DNA of 64,000 nt from Granulosicoccus sp. (GTDB taxonomy: Bacteria; Pseudomonadota; Gammaproteobacteria; Granulosicoccales; Granulosicoccaceae): the NCBI GenBank assembly GCA_023301795.1, contig JALZVU010000139.1, positions 31,897-95,896 of the forward strand, read 5' to 3'. A model generated the notes under the pieces. That model saw only the letters and a list, made by a program, of their open reading frames with translations, was not told the DNA's origin and made no database searches. Made by a program: the position numbers and the translations under genes. Shown here piece after piece: positions 54,013 to 64,000 of this stretch; within the stretch, counting starts at the first letter, position 1, and every line of letters begins with the position of its first letter.

Positions 54013-55209
54013 ATGGACATGAGCCAATTGAATTCGCCATATCGAGAATTTCTAGCAAACGAAATCCAGAACAATAGCGAGGTGCTTGCTCAACACTGGC
54101 TGGACAGCTTGAAAAAGATCGTCTTGGAAGACAGCCGAGACATCTTTCCTACCGAGGAGTACCTGGATCACATTCCCACGATGATCAACGAGATCGGGAA
54201 AATCGTTAGTAGTCAGGATGTAGATCTTGCGCTGTTCAATTCCTTAATCTCACGAAAAGCGATCGAACTTGGTAATCTGCGCCATCAACAGAATGCCACT
54301 GTCAATCAGCTGCTTCGCGAATATGATTTGCTGGCACATCACTTGGAGTGCTTTCTTGCGGAAGTCAGCAACAACTACTCGTTGCCACTCGAGCCTGCTG
54401 AAATGATGCTTGCTAGCAACACCATTCACGCAATAGTGCGTCGAATTCTGCAGGACACTGCGGATTCATTTGTCTCCCGATTCGTAGAAACCATTGACGA
54501 GCAAACTGAAAAATTACTGCATTACAACAACTTCATAGGCCACGAAATTCGCACACCGCTACAAACGGCGCTTTTGAATGTCGAACTGATGATCGAAGAA
54601 AAAGCGGATAGTGGCGAAGAATCCAAAGACGAACTGACCGACGTCAAGGCAGCAGTGCAACAAGTCATCATGATCATAAACAATGTTGATTCGTTGGTTA
54701 ATCCGACAAAACCTGCGACTATGGAGACGCCCGTTACCCAAGAAGTGGGGGTTGCCGAGCTCGTTAGTGATATAGGCTATCAACTCCGTCATACATTGAC
54801 GGAGAAAAACGTACGGCTGGATATTGCAGCCGAACTGGGCGTAGTGACCACTGACACTGGAAAATTAAGGTTGATTCTGTCAAATCTTCTTTCAAATTCT
54901 GTCAAATATAGTGACCCGAATAAACCAGACTCCTTCGTACGCGTTGTACGCGAAGACAACAGCGGTGGTCGGGCCTCCATATCCGTTGCAGATAACGGAA
55001 TAGGTATCTCAGCCCAGTTGCTACCGAAAGTAAAAAAGCTAAAGGTTCGCGCATACGATGCGCATGGGGCCGAGGAACCTGTTGACGGACACGGCATCGG
55101 TTTATTTCTGGCTGACGAAGCTGCACAATTTCTCAATGGACATTTATCGATAGAGTCGACTCAAAATGAAGGAACAACGGTCACCATTGACATACCAGAA
55201 CATCCCTGA
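54013..55209 (+). CDS. Sensor histidine kinase with RsbRD-like N-terminal domain
   Basis: N-terminal all-helical EIQNNSEVLAQHWLDSLKKI...; NFIGHEIRTPLQTALLNVEL H-box; VADNGIGISAQLLPKV..DGHGIGLFLADEAAQFLNG; start set at MDMSQLN. Confidence 0.85.
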   Translation: MDMSQLNSPYREFLANEIQNNSEVLAQHWLDSLKKIVLEDSRDIFPTEEYLDHIPTMINEIGKIVSSQDVDLALFNSLISRKAIELGNLRHQQNATVNQLLREYDLLAHHLECFLAEVSNNYSLPLEPAEMMLASNTIHAIVRRILQDTADSFVSRFVETIDEQTEKLLHYNNFIGHEIRTPLQTALLNVELMIEEKADSGEESKDELTDVKAAVQQVIMIINNVDSLVNPTKPATMETPVTQEVGVAELVSDIGYQLRHTLTEKNVRLDIAAELGVVTTDTGKLRLILSNLLSNSVKYSDPNKPDSFVRVVREDNSGGRASISVADNGIGISAQLLPKVKKLKVRAYDAHGAEEPVDGHGIGLFLADEAAQFLNGHLSIESTQNEGTTVTIDIPEHP

Positions 55210-55262
55210 CCTACACGAATGATTCTCATCAACACGACAAGACAAGACAAGACAACAAACTC

Positions 55263-55577
55263 CTACGGCTTTTTACTACGTTCCACATCAGCCTGTATCG
55301 CTCTGACTTTACGAACTTTTTCCACTACAGCCCAGGCGCCAACGCCTATCTTTGCAATGTTTAAAAACGGTATTCGATAAACACCTTTCGCATCACTCTT
55401 CAACTGGCTCGCGCACACTAGAACACCGGCGGCGAATGGGTACACCACGTTGAGAGGATTACCTAAAAACGAATAACGATGACGGTTCAGCGCCATTCGC
55501 GCTATAGCCTTCCTCTCAACAGCTGCCTGATGCTCCGATTCTGCCTGAGCCAGCATTTTTTTTTGTTTGCCAAGCAT
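55263..55577 (-). CDS. YqjK-like small protein
   Basis: Position next to the YqjD/YqjE-like genes and helical, basic composition. Confidence 0.5.
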   Translation of the reverse strand: MLGKQKKMLAQAESEHQAAVERKAIARMALNRHRYSFLGNPLNVVYPFAAGVLVCASQLKSDAKGVYRIPFLNIAKIGVGAWAVVEKVRKVRAIQADVERSKKP

Positions 55578-55605
55578 GATTTACCGATGAATGCAGGTTA
55601 GATCT

Positions 55606-55875
55606 TTAACGACGAGATAGCAGCAAGGTTGCAACGATACCAGCCGCGAAGGCAATACCCGCAGCTTGCAGCGGCTTTTCCTGCACGTACGCGGCAACGT
55701 TACGCGTCACCTCACTAACCGCATCCTCTGTTTTTTCACGCAACTCGGCAGTGTGATCAACGGCATTTTCTGCCACTTTGCGGGTGGCATCCAGCCCGTC
55801 AAGCACTTTACCTTCTACTGCGTCAAAGCCCTTGTCAGTCATTTCCCGTACCGCATCTTGTGTTGATTGAGCCAT
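55606..55875 (-). CDS. DUF883/ElaB/YqjD-like membrane-anchored protein
   Basis: YVQEKPLQAAGIAFAAGIVATLLLSRR C-terminal anchor typical of DUF883. Confidence 0.85.
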   Translation of the reverse strand: MAQSTQDAVREMTDKGFDAVEGKVLDGLDATRKVAENAVDHTAELREKTEDAVSEVTRNVAAYVQEKPLQAAGIAFAAGIVATLLLSRR

Positions 55876-55992
55876 GATTTCTCCACTAAGGTTAATTGAA
55901 TAGGATTCTTTAGAACTACAGCGCTATAAAGCACTTTTACCGGTCGCTTGTTACTAACATCAAGCGTTAGCCTTTAACCGGTATATCAAGAC

Positions 55993-56403
55993 TTACTGGG
56001 TGTCGCTCACTGTATCTTCAGTGAAGCCAATCGCTTTACGTGTACGCTTGAAAGAAATTTCTTTGGCGATATGCCGCATGTAAAGAAGCACTGCCATCAA
56101 GAAAATCAGATTTAAAAAAATGACTCCGGTTACGGACAATATGGCCGACCAACCAAGGCTAATCAGTATAAGTGCCGCCAACACAAGGATAAGTGCCCAG
56201 AGAACCAGAGCCATTCCTGCTACCACGACGACCAATCCGACCAGAAGTCCTGCGTGACTGGCCACAACCCGAAGTTCTGCCCACGCTAGCTGCGTCCCGG
56301 TCACCAGCGTAGACAGCTGCGCTCGGATTGCTTCTACAACCGAATTCACCATGCTGTCTATCGATCCAGCCCCTTTGTCATCCACGTGCCACGCCCCCTG
56401 CAT
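55993..56403 (-). CDS. YqjE-like / phage-holin-III superfamily membrane protein
   Basis: LVTGTQLAWAELRVVASHAGLLVGLVVVVAGMALVLWALILVLAALILISLG. Confidence 0.75.
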   Translation of the reverse strand: MQGAWHVDDKGAGSIDSMVNSVVEAIRAQLSTLVTGTQLAWAELRVVASHAGLLVGLVVVVAGMALVLWALILVLAALILISLGWSAILSVTGVIFLNLIFLMAVLLYMRHIAKEISFKRTRKAIGFTEDTVSDTQ

Positions 56404-56831
56404 AAAATCATCTGGTTTATCGATGCTCGGCCAGTATCCGCAGTGGAGTCCAGCCCTAGCTATCAGATAACAGCCGATGGCGACTCTGCCGCAAGCACCG
56501 TAAGGTTAATGCGAGCCGATTCGCAAGGCTATCTGTTCACTATTACTCTGTACGGCACGCACTACAACTCAGCTCGAAATACCAGCGTGTCTTTATTTGT
56601 CCAGTAATTGTCAGCGCGTACACGGTAGCAGCCTCACGGGACAGCCTGTGGCCCAAAGTAATTATTACACGGTGCCACACTGCTCACGGCCAACGCTTAA
56701 CTCAAGTGAATGTCCGAAGGTTTACTGCTCAATCCGGCAACAGGCGGGAAAGAACGAGGCATTCTCAGCAGCTTTACTAGTGGCAAGTAAGTGATATCAA
56801 CGCTGTTATGAATATGAAGAAATTGCCCACA

Positions 56832-56882
56832 AAAAAAAGCCAGCCCCTTGAACCTACGAGATAAGTTCAAGAACCTGGCTTT
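56832..56882 (-). terminator. Rho-independent terminator of rpoS
   Basis: Minus strand AGCCAGGTTCTTGAAC...GTTCAAGGGGCTGGCT followed by TTTTTTT, directly downstream of the rpoS stop. Confidence 0.9.
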
Positions 56883-56911
56883 TCGCAAACTGCAAAAAAT
56901 GAATCTGGCAA

Positions 56912-57931
56912 CTACGCCATAAACAAATTCTCAGCCGAGTAGCCGCTGCCTTCGAGGATTCTGCGCAGCCGCTTTAATGCTTCCATCTGGATTTGTCGGA
57001 CGCGTTCACGCGTCACGCCAAGCTCCTGACCCACCTCTTCCAAAGTGCTTTTTTCATGGCCATGCAAGCCAAAGCGACGAACCAGTACTTCGCGCTGCTT
57101 GGACTCAAGCTTTTCCAGCCACTGATTGATGTTGGAATTGACGGCCTCATCCTGAAGCACCATGGAGGGATCGACATTGTTTTCATCAGGAATGATGTCC
57201 AGCAAAGGCCTTTCGCCATCTTTACCGATCGCAACATCCACTGATGTGACACGGTCTCGCAGACCCAGTAAACGGATAACGTCCTCGACAGGACGCTCTG
57301 TAAGGTTGGCGATATCGTCAGCCGTTGGCTCTCTGTCCAGCGACTGTTGTAATCGCCTTTCAGCCTTGATGTACACGTTCATTTCCTTGACCACATGTAT
57401 GGGCAGGCGAATGGTTCGCGTCTGGTTCATCAGGCCACGCTCGATAGTTTGCCGAATCCACCAGGTTGCGTATGTTGAGAAACGAAAGCCACGCTCAGGA
57501 TCAAACTTCTCCACAGAATGGATGAGCCCAAGATTTCCTTCTTCGATAAGATCGAGAAGTGCCAACCCGCGATTCATGTAACGACGGGCGATCTTGACAA
57601 CCAGACGCAAGTTGCATTCGATCATTTTGGCGCGGGATTTCTCGCAGCCCGCCTGTGCCAGGCGTGTGTACTTTTTCTCCTCGTCTGCCGTCAGCAGTTC
57701 AGAATGTTCGATCTCTTTCAGATACAGACGCGTGGCGTCCATTTCTTTGCGCGACAGATCCTTGAGCTTACTGGCGGTGATCTTCTCACCAGAGCCATCT
57801 TCACCCGCTGCAGCATTGGCAGCGGCGTCCGTGTCGCTTGTCCCCCGGTTCCAACCGTCACGGTTGTCGGTGGACATCGTAAAATTTCCCCAATGCTGAG
57901 CCATAGTGGCGCTCTCTTGTAATTTCTCCAA
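56912..57931 (-). CDS. rpoS: RNA polymerase sigma factor RpoS
   Basis: Sigma-70 regions 1.2-4.2 ([88 protein letters not shown]); next to nlpD. Confidence 0.95.
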   Translation of the reverse strand: MEKLQESATMAQHWGNFTMSTDNRDGWNRGTSDTDAAANAAAGEDGSGEKITASKLKDLSRKEMDATRLYLKEIEHSELLTADEEKKYTRLAQAGCEKSRAKMIECNLRLVVKIARRYMNRGLALLDLIEEGNLGLIHSVEKFDPERGFRFSTYATWWIRQTIERGLMNQTRTIRLPIHVVKEMNVYIKAERRLQQSLDREPTADDIANLTERPVEDVIRLLGLRDRVTSVDVAIGKDGERPLLDIIPDENNVDPSMVLQDEAVNSNINQWLEKLESKQREVLVRRFGLHGHEKSTLEEVGQELGVTRERVRQIQMEALKRLRRILEGSGYSAENLFMA

Positions 57932-58036
57932 ATATTAAAGGAACTTACCGCAACTTGCTAATGCAAATTCAAGGTTTAACATTTGTTATGTGGATCAATG
58001 TGTTACACCCTTTTGGTGCAAACCGGAGTTATGTTT

Positions 58037-58996
58037 CTACCGAGGTGACAAAAAATCCATCGGATTCAAAAGGTTACCATTTTTACTGATCTCAAAACGC
58101 AGTAACGGCTCATCGTTTGCATTGGCACCCAATATTGCAATGGGCTCACCCTGACTCACTACATCTTTCATACGAACGTTGAGTTCCTGGGCGTTTGAAT
58201 AAATGCTGAGGTAGTCGTCGTCGTGGCGTACGATCACCACCTTGCCAACACCATCAGGAGAGCGGGCAACCCAGTCCACCACACCGTTGCGTGTTGCATA
58301 GACTTCCTGACCTGGCAATCCGACGATTTCTATACCTCGGCCATTGGCGCGGTTGGGATCATAATCTCGCGCTAGCTGACCTTCAAGCGGCCATTGCCAA
58401 CCTCCAACAAATTTTTCCAACTCAGCTCCGACACCTGCCACCGAGCTGGGCAACACCCAATCATCTTCGTCGATAACTTCTTCAACGGGATAGCCGGGTT
58501 GCTCGACGTAGCCACTTGGCTGGCTTTCAATAATGGCAGGACGTTGCCGAACAACATTTTCAACAGGCGCACGGCCTATCAAATACTGATCCGACTCGAT
58601 GGCTGGCAGCGGTACAGTCCGGGTGGCAACTGCTGACTGACGAATCTGAGCAGGCGTGGCGCGTACTGCTGGTTGCTCGGGAGCGGACCAACCCGCATTC
58701 TGAACGGTGCTCACTGAAGCGCCATTAGGCTCGCGAACATTGATGCTCATACCCGCGAAAACGCCCGTGGCGGCAGCGCTGGGGTTAAGTCGCTGTAGTG
58801 TTGAAACCGGCGTGTCGTAGCGACGCGCTATCGTATCCAGTGTTTCACCAGCGCGCGCAATGTAGCTGGATGAATCCAGATTGAAGTCGAGCCTATCGAG
58901 ACGCGACTGTAACTGAGCACCCGAAATAGATTGGCACCCTCCGATGAACAGAGTCAGTACGCATACGCCACTGACCGGCAGCAACCGCTTCATCAA
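58037..58996 (-). CDS. nlpD: NlpD-like lipoprotein (LysM + M23 peptidase domain)
   Basis: Lipobox region LFIGGCQS; LysM YIARAGETLDTIARRYDTPVSTLQRLN; degenerate M23 domain. Confidence 0.92.
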   Translation of the reverse strand: MMKRLLPVSGVCVLTLFIGGCQSISGAQLQSRLDRLDFNLDSSSYIARAGETLDTIARRYDTPVSTLQRLNPSAAATGVFAGMSINVREPNGASVSTVQNAGWSAPEQPAVRATPAQIRQSAVATRTVPLPAIESDQYLIGRAPVENVVRQRPAIIESQPSGYVEQPGYPVEEVIDEDDWVLPSSVAGVGAELEKFVGGWQWPLEGQLARDYDPNRANGRGIEIVGLPGQEVYATRNGVVDWVARSPDGVGKVVIVRHDDDYLSIYSNAQELNVRMKDVVSQGEPIAILGANANDEPLLRFEISKNGNLLNPMDFLSPR

Positions 58997-59076
58997 TAGA
59001 AACCCACACTTTAGTGCATCTGATCTACGCCAGATGCGTCAAAAAATTTTCACCCATGGAAAGTGTAGACCGTTAT

Positions 59077-59748
59077 TTATGATTTGCCAGAAAGAAAAGG
59101 TACAAAATTGACATCACTTTCTGCGCGGGAAACAAAGCCTGCTGGCGTTCGTGTGATGATCGTCAAAGATTGATCCTTACGCTGTTCGCCTATAGGGACA
59201 ATCATGCGCCCACCCATCGCAAGTTGCTCAAGCAATGCTTCGGGCACAGTGCGTGGAGCAGCCGTCACCATAATGCCGTCGAACGGGCCATGACTGGCCC
59301 ATCCCCAGCCACCATCGCTATAGCGCGTGTGAATGTTGCGGTACTGAAGTGCGCGAAAGCGAAGACGCGCTTTGTCTAACAGGCTTCGAATGCGTTCAAC
59401 GCTAAACACTTGATCTGCCAGCTGCGAAAGCACCGCCGCTTGATATCCAGAGCCGGTGCCTACTTCGAGCACACGACGCAACGGGCCATCTTCAAGCAGT
59501 ATTTCACTCATGCGCGCAACGGCATAGGGTTGCGAGATGGTCTGGCCCTCACCTATCGGCAAGGCAACGTCCTCATAAGCACGCGACGCGATGGCCTCGT
59601 CGACAAACATATGCCGAGGTACCGTGTTGAGCACTTGGAGCAAATGCTCATTGTGGATCCCACGATCCATCAGCCGACACACCATGCGCGTGCGAGTGCG
59701 CTGGGAGGTGAAACCTATACCTGCTATTTGCTGGGCAGTGGCGATCAT
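59077..59748 (-). CDS. pcm: Protein-L-isoaspartate O-methyltransferase
   Basis: VPRHMFVDEAIASRAYEDVALPIGEGQTISQPYAVARM; VLEVGTGSGYQAAVLSQLADQVFSVER. Confidence 0.95.
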   Translation of the reverse strand: MIATAQQIAGIGFTSQRTRTRMVCRLMDRGIHNEHLLQVLNTVPRHMFVDEAIASRAYEDVALPIGEGQTISQPYAVARMSEILLEDGPLRRVLEVGTGSGYQAAVLSQLADQVFSVERIRSLLDKARLRFRALQYRNIHTRYSDGGWGWASHGPFDGIMVTAAPRTVPEALLEQLAMGGRMIVPIGEQRKDQSLTIITRTPAGFVSRAESDVNFVPFLSGKS

Positions 59749-60494
59749 TGCAAACGCTCGAGCCAGTCACCAACAGGCTGCACACTGGCAAAGCGTGTCA
59801 GATCGATCTGCAAGGGCGTTACTGAAACGTAACCCTCTCTAACAGCACCAAAATCCGTTCCGGGTCCATCGTCGGCGATGGTGCCTGCCGCACCGATCCA
59901 GAACAGAGTTTCCCCGCGTGGACTGAGTTGCTTTATCGCCTTACCGGATGGGTGACGTGTTCCGAGACGCGTAGATTTCATGCCTTTGATCTGATCGAGA
60001 GGTAGATCAGGCACGTTGATGTTCAAGATAGTATCAGCCGGCAGTGGCACTTCGCGAAGATGTGCCACCAGCGTGCTCATGATGCTGGCCGCCGCTGCGT
60101 AATGACTGGGCTCATGGGCAGCCATGGACACAGCCAGTGCCGGGTGACCAAGGTGCCGGCCTTCTATAGCTGCCGCCACGGTACCGGAGTACAACACGTC
60201 ATCACCCATATTAGGTCCATCATTGATCCCGCTGACCACCATGTCCTGATCATCATCCAGCAGCCCACTCAACGCTATGTTCACGCAGTCAGTTGGCGTG
60301 CCCTCCATCGAGTAGATATTGGCCTCATGCTGGCGAGCCTGCAACGGATGAGACAGCGTCAGTGAACTACTGGCACCACTGCGGTTGCGATCTGGTGCGA
60401 CAATAGTGGCCTGTCCTAACGGTTGCATCGCCTCGTACAAGGCACGAATACCCGGCGACAGGTAACCGTCATCATTGGAGATGAGAATGCGCAT
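59745..60494 (-). CDS. surE: 5'-nucleotidase SurE
   Basis: MRILISNDDGYLSPGIRALYEA; SGINDGPNMGDDVLYSGTVAAAIEGR. Confidence 0.96.
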   Translation of the reverse strand: MRILISNDDGYLSPGIRALYEAMQPLGQATIVAPDRNRSGASSSLTLSHPLQARQHEANIYSMEGTPTDCVNIALSGLLDDDQDMVVSGINDGPNMGDDVLYSGTVAAAIEGRHLGHPALAVSMAAHEPSHYAAAASIMSTLVAHLREVPLPADTILNINVPDLPLDQIKGMKSTRLGTRHPSGKAIKQLSPRGETLFWIGAAGTIADDGPGTDFGAVREGYVSVTPLQIDLTRFASVQPVGDWLERLQ

Positions 60495-60517
60495 AGAAAT
60501 CAATAAGTGTTTTTGTT

Positions 60518-61477
60518 GTGATTGTTGATAGTGAATTTAGACCGAGTTGGTGGTTAAGCAACCCACATTTGCAGACAATTATTGCCAGCAAGGTGTTTAA
60601 ACCTCCTCTGATCCCCACTTCACGGACCCGAATCGAGCTTGCCGACGGGGATTTTATCGACATTAACGCTAGCCAGAAACCCACTGGCGACATTGTTGCT
60701 ATTTTCCATGGTTTAGCTGGCTGTGTATACAGTAGTTACATTCAGGGGGTATTTAATACTCTGGAAACTGCTGGCTTTCGACCGGTGCTTATGCATTGGC
60801 GCGGCTGCAGCGGCGAGCCAAACCGGCTGGCCCGCTCCTATCACTCTGGCGCCAGTGACGACATAAGCTGGTTCATCGAGTATTTACGCGCACGCTTTGA
60901 GCATGAAAAAATTTATGCTCTGGGCTATTCACTGGGCGCAAACGCATTGTTAAAGCATCTTGGTGAAAGCGGCGCTATGAGCACGTTGAGCGGAGCTGTC
61001 GCGGTCTGCCCACCACTGGTACTGGCCGAAGGCGCAAAAAAACTGAACACCGGTCTCGCGCGCAACTACCAACGCTACCTGTTATCCCTGATGTGCGCGC
61101 AGCACGAAGCAAAGCGCACCGCTTATCCGGAGTTGAACCTGCCAGCAGCCACAAAACAACTGGATAGTTTCTGGGCATTCGACGACACGATTACCGCGCC
61201 GTTGCATGGCTACGATGGAGTTCATGACTACTACACACGCTGTAGTGCCAGACAATTTCTGAAAGATATCAGTGTTCCCACGCATATATTGTGTGCCAGA
61301 GACGATCCGTTTTTTACCGCCGATGTAATACCAACGGAGGCTGAACTGGCTATCGGTACAACGCTTGAAATCTCAAAGCAAGGTGGACATGTGGGATTCC
61401 TGGGTAGAGAACCCTCTAATCGACGCTGGCTGGATACACATGTAGCGAAGGTGTTTGGCAATCTAGCGAGAAAATAG
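60518..61477 (+). CDS. YheT-like alpha/beta hydrolase
   Basis: RPSWWLSNPHLQTIIAS, MHWRGCSGEPNRLARSYHSGASDDISWFIEYLR, ALGYSLGANALLKHLGE; GTG start. Confidence 0.9.
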   Translation: MIVDSEFRPSWWLSNPHLQTIIASKVFKPPLIPTSRTRIELADGDFIDINASQKPTGDIVAIFHGLAGCVYSSYIQGVFNTLETAGFRPVLMHWRGCSGEPNRLARSYHSGASDDISWFIEYLRARFEHEKIYALGYSLGANALLKHLGESGAMSTLSGAVAVCPPLVLAEGAKKLNTGLARNYQRYLLSLMCAQHEAKRTAYPELNLPAATKQLDSFWAFDDTITAPLHGYDGVHDYYTRCSARQFLKDISVPTHILCARDDPFFTADVIPTEAELAIGTTLEISKQGGHVGFLGREPSNRRWLDTHVAKVFGNLARK

Positions 61478-61625
61478 CAAAGTAGTTCTCATGGCGAAGC
61501 TACTTGATACCGGGCAGCGCTAAAAATCTGATCGTCTGAGCAAGCGAGGCTTGATCCACAGGCGGGCGTGGTCGCTATGTTCACGACAGCGGCACTGACT
61601 GTCGAATTGCCAATAACCCTCATTT

Positions 61626-61668
61626 TTGTAAAATTCACACTGTGTAATTTCTATTGTAAAATTCTCAC
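61626..61668 (+). promoter_or_regulatory. Direct-repeat operator-like array upstream of aceA
   Basis: TTGTAAAATTCACAC (61626-61640) and TTGTAAAATTCTCAC (61654-61668), 28 bp apart, with a weaker TGTGTAATTTCTA copy between. Confidence 0.55.
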
Positions 61669-61851
61669 GCTATTTTGATTATCATTTGCACAACGTTTGC
61701 TTGGTATCCGGCTAGCGCCGCGGAGTTTCCGCTAGACATCTCCGCTTATAACAACGTGCGCTAATGTCAGAGCCGCTTGTCCAGTGATGCATGGCAGTGA
61801 CATTCACTGCGATCGTCAAGCAGTATTCACATCAGTATTAAGGAACATTCA

Positions 61852-63450
61852 ATGAACCCGTATCGTACCCTCGCATCAGACGCGGCTAACGTCATTGCCA
61901 AAAATGGCAATGCCTGGTCAGCAATCAACCCTGAGTCAGTTGCCCGCATGCAACTGCAAAACCGGTTTCGAACCGGGCTGGATATTGCCCGCTACACCGC
62001 CACCATCATGCGTGAAGACATGGCGGCCTATGATAAAGACCCCAGCCAGTACACGCAGTCGCTAGGATGCTGGCACGGTTTCATCGGGCAGCAAAAGCTG
62101 ATTTCTGTCAAGAAGCATTTTGGAACTACAAAAGGCTGCTATCTCTACCTTTCCGGCTGGATGATTGCTGCACTTCGCTCAGAGTTCGGTCCCCTGCCCG
62201 ACCAATCTATCCATGAGAAAACGTCGGTTCCTGCTCTTATCGAGGAGCTTTATACCTTTTTGAAACAAGCCGATGCGCGCGAGCTGCGCCATCTGTTCAC
62301 TGAACTCGATGAGGCCCGCGCCGCAGGCAATCAGGTGGCTGAAAAAGCGACCATGGACAAGATCGATAACTTTCAAACACACGTTGTTCCCATCATCGCT
62401 GATATCGATGCAGGCTTTGGTAACGAGGAAGCCACCTATCTGCTGGCCAAGAAAATGATTGAAGCAGGTGCCTGTTGTTTGCAAATCGAAAACCAGGTGT
62501 CCGATGTCAAGCAATGTGGCCATCAGGATGGCAAGGTTACTGTCCCACACGAAGAATTCCTGGCCAAGATCAATGCTATTCGTTATGCGTTTCTTGAGAT
62601 GGGTGTAGAGGATGGTTTGATCGTTGCGCGTACTGACTCACTCGGCGCAGGACTCACTCAAAAAATACCGGTATCTCGAGAGCCCGGCGATCTGGGTGAT
62701 CAGTACAACGCTTTCATTGCAGGTGAGACGATCACATCGATGGACGACATCAATGGCGGCGAAATTGTTATCCGCCAAGGTGACAAGGTCATCAAACCTC
62801 ACCGCTTACCGAATGGCCTCATCCAGTTTCGTGAAGGCACTGGTGCTGATCGTTGCGTACTGGATTGCATCACAGCGCTTCGAAATGGTGCGGACATGCT
62901 ATGGATTGAAACAGAGAAGCCGCATGTTGGTCAGATTGCCAGCATGGTTGACCGGATTCGTGAAGAGGTGCCTGATGCCAAGCTTATCTATAACAACAGC
63001 CCATCATTCAACTGGACGCTAAGCTTCCGCCAGCAGGTTTATGATGCCTGGGCAGATGAAGGCAAAGATGTTAGCGCCTATAAGCGTGATGATCTGATGA
63101 GCGAGAGCTATGACGACAGCGATTTGTCTGTCGAGGCGGATGTGCGTATTCAAGCCTTCCAGGCGGATGCGTCCAAGCGCGCCGGTGTGTTCCATCACTT
63201 GATTACGCTACCTACTTATCACACGGCTGCTCAGTCAACCGACACACTTGCCAAGGACTACTTCGGCGAACAAGGCATGCTGGCTTATGTGCGTGAAGTG
63301 CAGCGTCGTGAGATCCGTGAAGGTCTGGCTTGTGTTAAGCATCAGGATATGTCCGGATCAAACATTGGTGACGATCACAAGGAGTATTTCTCAGGCTCCC
63401 AGGCTCTGAAGGCTTCTGGCAAAGACAACACGATGAATCAGTTTGGTTAA
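61852..63450 (+). CDS. aceA: Isocitrate lyase (532-aa form)
   Basis: Catalytic-region match around CGHQDGKVTVPHEEFLAKINAIRYAF; GAD.LWIETEKPHVGQI; YNNSPSFNW. Confidence 0.93.
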   Translation: MNPYRTLASDAANVIAKNGNAWSAINPESVARMQLQNRFRTGLDIARYTATIMREDMAAYDKDPSQYTQSLGCWHGFIGQQKLISVKKHFGTTKGCYLYLSGWMIAALRSEFGPLPDQSIHEKTSVPALIEELYTFLKQADARELRHLFTELDEARAAGNQVAEKATMDKIDNFQTHVVPIIADIDAGFGNEEATYLLAKKMIEAGACCLQIENQVSDVKQCGHQDGKVTVPHEEFLAKINAIRYAFLEMGVEDGLIVARTDSLGAGLTQKIPVSREPGDLGDQYNAFIAGETITSMDDINGGEIVIRQGDKVIKPHRLPNGLIQFREGTGADRCVLDCITALRNGADMLWIETEKPHVGQIASMVDRIREEVPDAKLIYNNSPSFNWTLSFRQQVYDAWADEGKDVSAYKRDDLMSESYDDSDLSVEADVRIQAFQADASKRAGVFHHLITLPTYHTAAQSTDTLAKDYFGEQGMLAYVREVQRREIREGLACVKHQDMSGSNIGDDHKEYFSGSQALKASGKDNTMNQFG

Positions 63451-63538
63451 AAAGGATACCCTTTGTTTATCGTCTGAAGTAATTCAGCTCCATTCGGAAT
63501 ACATCGGTTATCTGATAGATATTTAGGAAAATATTGTC

Positions 63539-63572
63539 GATAGTCGTTCCCGTCACGACGGGAATGGCTATC
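63539..63572. repeat. REP-like or terminator-like hairpin downstream of aceA
   Basis: GATAGTCGTTCCCGTC-ac-GACGGGAATGGCTATC, 14/16 pairs; no T-run directly after it. Confidence 0.5.
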
Positions 63573-63776
63573 TAAAGTAAGTGCCGATGTAGCGATGTAG
63601 TTTGCTTCGATCGACCTCCCCTCCATGGCGTTGCCAGTTAACATTGAAGAGTGTCAAATATTTGTCTAAAACCTGTCGAATTTACCTATAAAATTTATAT
63701 GAATTTCGGATTACCGCGCCTTGATTTATGTTTAAATTAGTCTAGTGGTGCACATTAGTGCCATCAGGGAGCAAGA

Positions 63777-64000
63777 GTGGTAGACAGGGATCTAGAGGCT
63801 AAAAGCCAGTTGGTGGCACGCGCCCGAGAAAAGGCAGAAAAGCGTGGTACAACACTGGAAGAAGAAGTACAGAATTGGTTGGCGCGCTACGTCGATGAGC
63901 CAGACGACTTCATCGGGCACTCGCCTGTAACCAAGAGTTCCCCACTCTGGTCGTCACCTAAAACAAAGATTACACGAGCAGTGGATTCGCTCGGCAAGCC
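63777..64000 (+). CDS. Hypothetical protein, 3' end outside window
   Basis: GTG-initiated open frame VDRDLEAKSQLVARAREKAEKRGTTLEEEVQNWLARYVDEPDDFIGH... to the window edge; absent from the supplied track. Confidence 0.4.
   Translation, partial: MVDRDLEAKSQLVARAREKAEKRGTTLEEEVQNWLARYVDEPDDFIGHSPVTKSSPLWSSPKTKITRAVDSLGK

Noticed and set aside
55235-55258. ACAAG short tandem repeat between the kinase and YqjK-like gene
   Set aside because: Very short simple repeat; no functional signal.

Overview
The window is a 64 kb chromosomal segment, most likely from a gammaproteobacterium. That is inferred from the surE-pcm-nlpD-rpoS order and from lolA, rarA, ftsK, aat and LexA; no taxonomy search was possible. 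It is mostly housekeeping DNA with several accessory or regulatory stretches. Main blocks: (1) the 3' end of a patatin-like gene and an ankyrin-repeat gene; (2) a complete respiratory formate dehydrogenase locus (DUF3305/DUF3306-type proteins, polyferredoxin, TorD-like chaperone, small Tat protein, fdhA with Cys in place of Sec, fdhB, fdhC) with divergent fdhD and an HTH-PBP regulator; (3) a 716-aa SpoT-like HD-domain protein and a two-component pair whose NtrC-like regulator lacks GAFTGA; (4) nth, lexA with a nested operator, queG, and an FtrA/GlxA-like AraC regulator; (5) a secreted SASA-type esterase and an RTX protein with a Sec signal; (6) a LuxR-type regulator without a visible luxI, flanked by two sets of direct repeats; (7) rarA-lolA-ftsK-trxB-FemAB-like-aat-thrC-hom; (8) a signalling cluster (hybrid kinase, AI-2E family transporter, single-domain REC, two NtrC-like regulators with degraded AAA+ motifs, an RsbRD-like kinase and an unlisted 58-aa ORF); (9) a yqjD/E/K-like cluster, rpoS-nlpD-pcm-surE, a YheT-like hydrolase and aceA. 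The observations most worth a second look are the pair of degraded, GAFTGA-less NtrC-type regulators at 50974-53770, a 156-bp MITE-like imperfect palindrome inside the fdh operon (7100-7255), the unusual LexA operator with a co-directional 72-aa acidic protein, and the HD protein. No CRISPR array, rRNA or tRNA was recognised.
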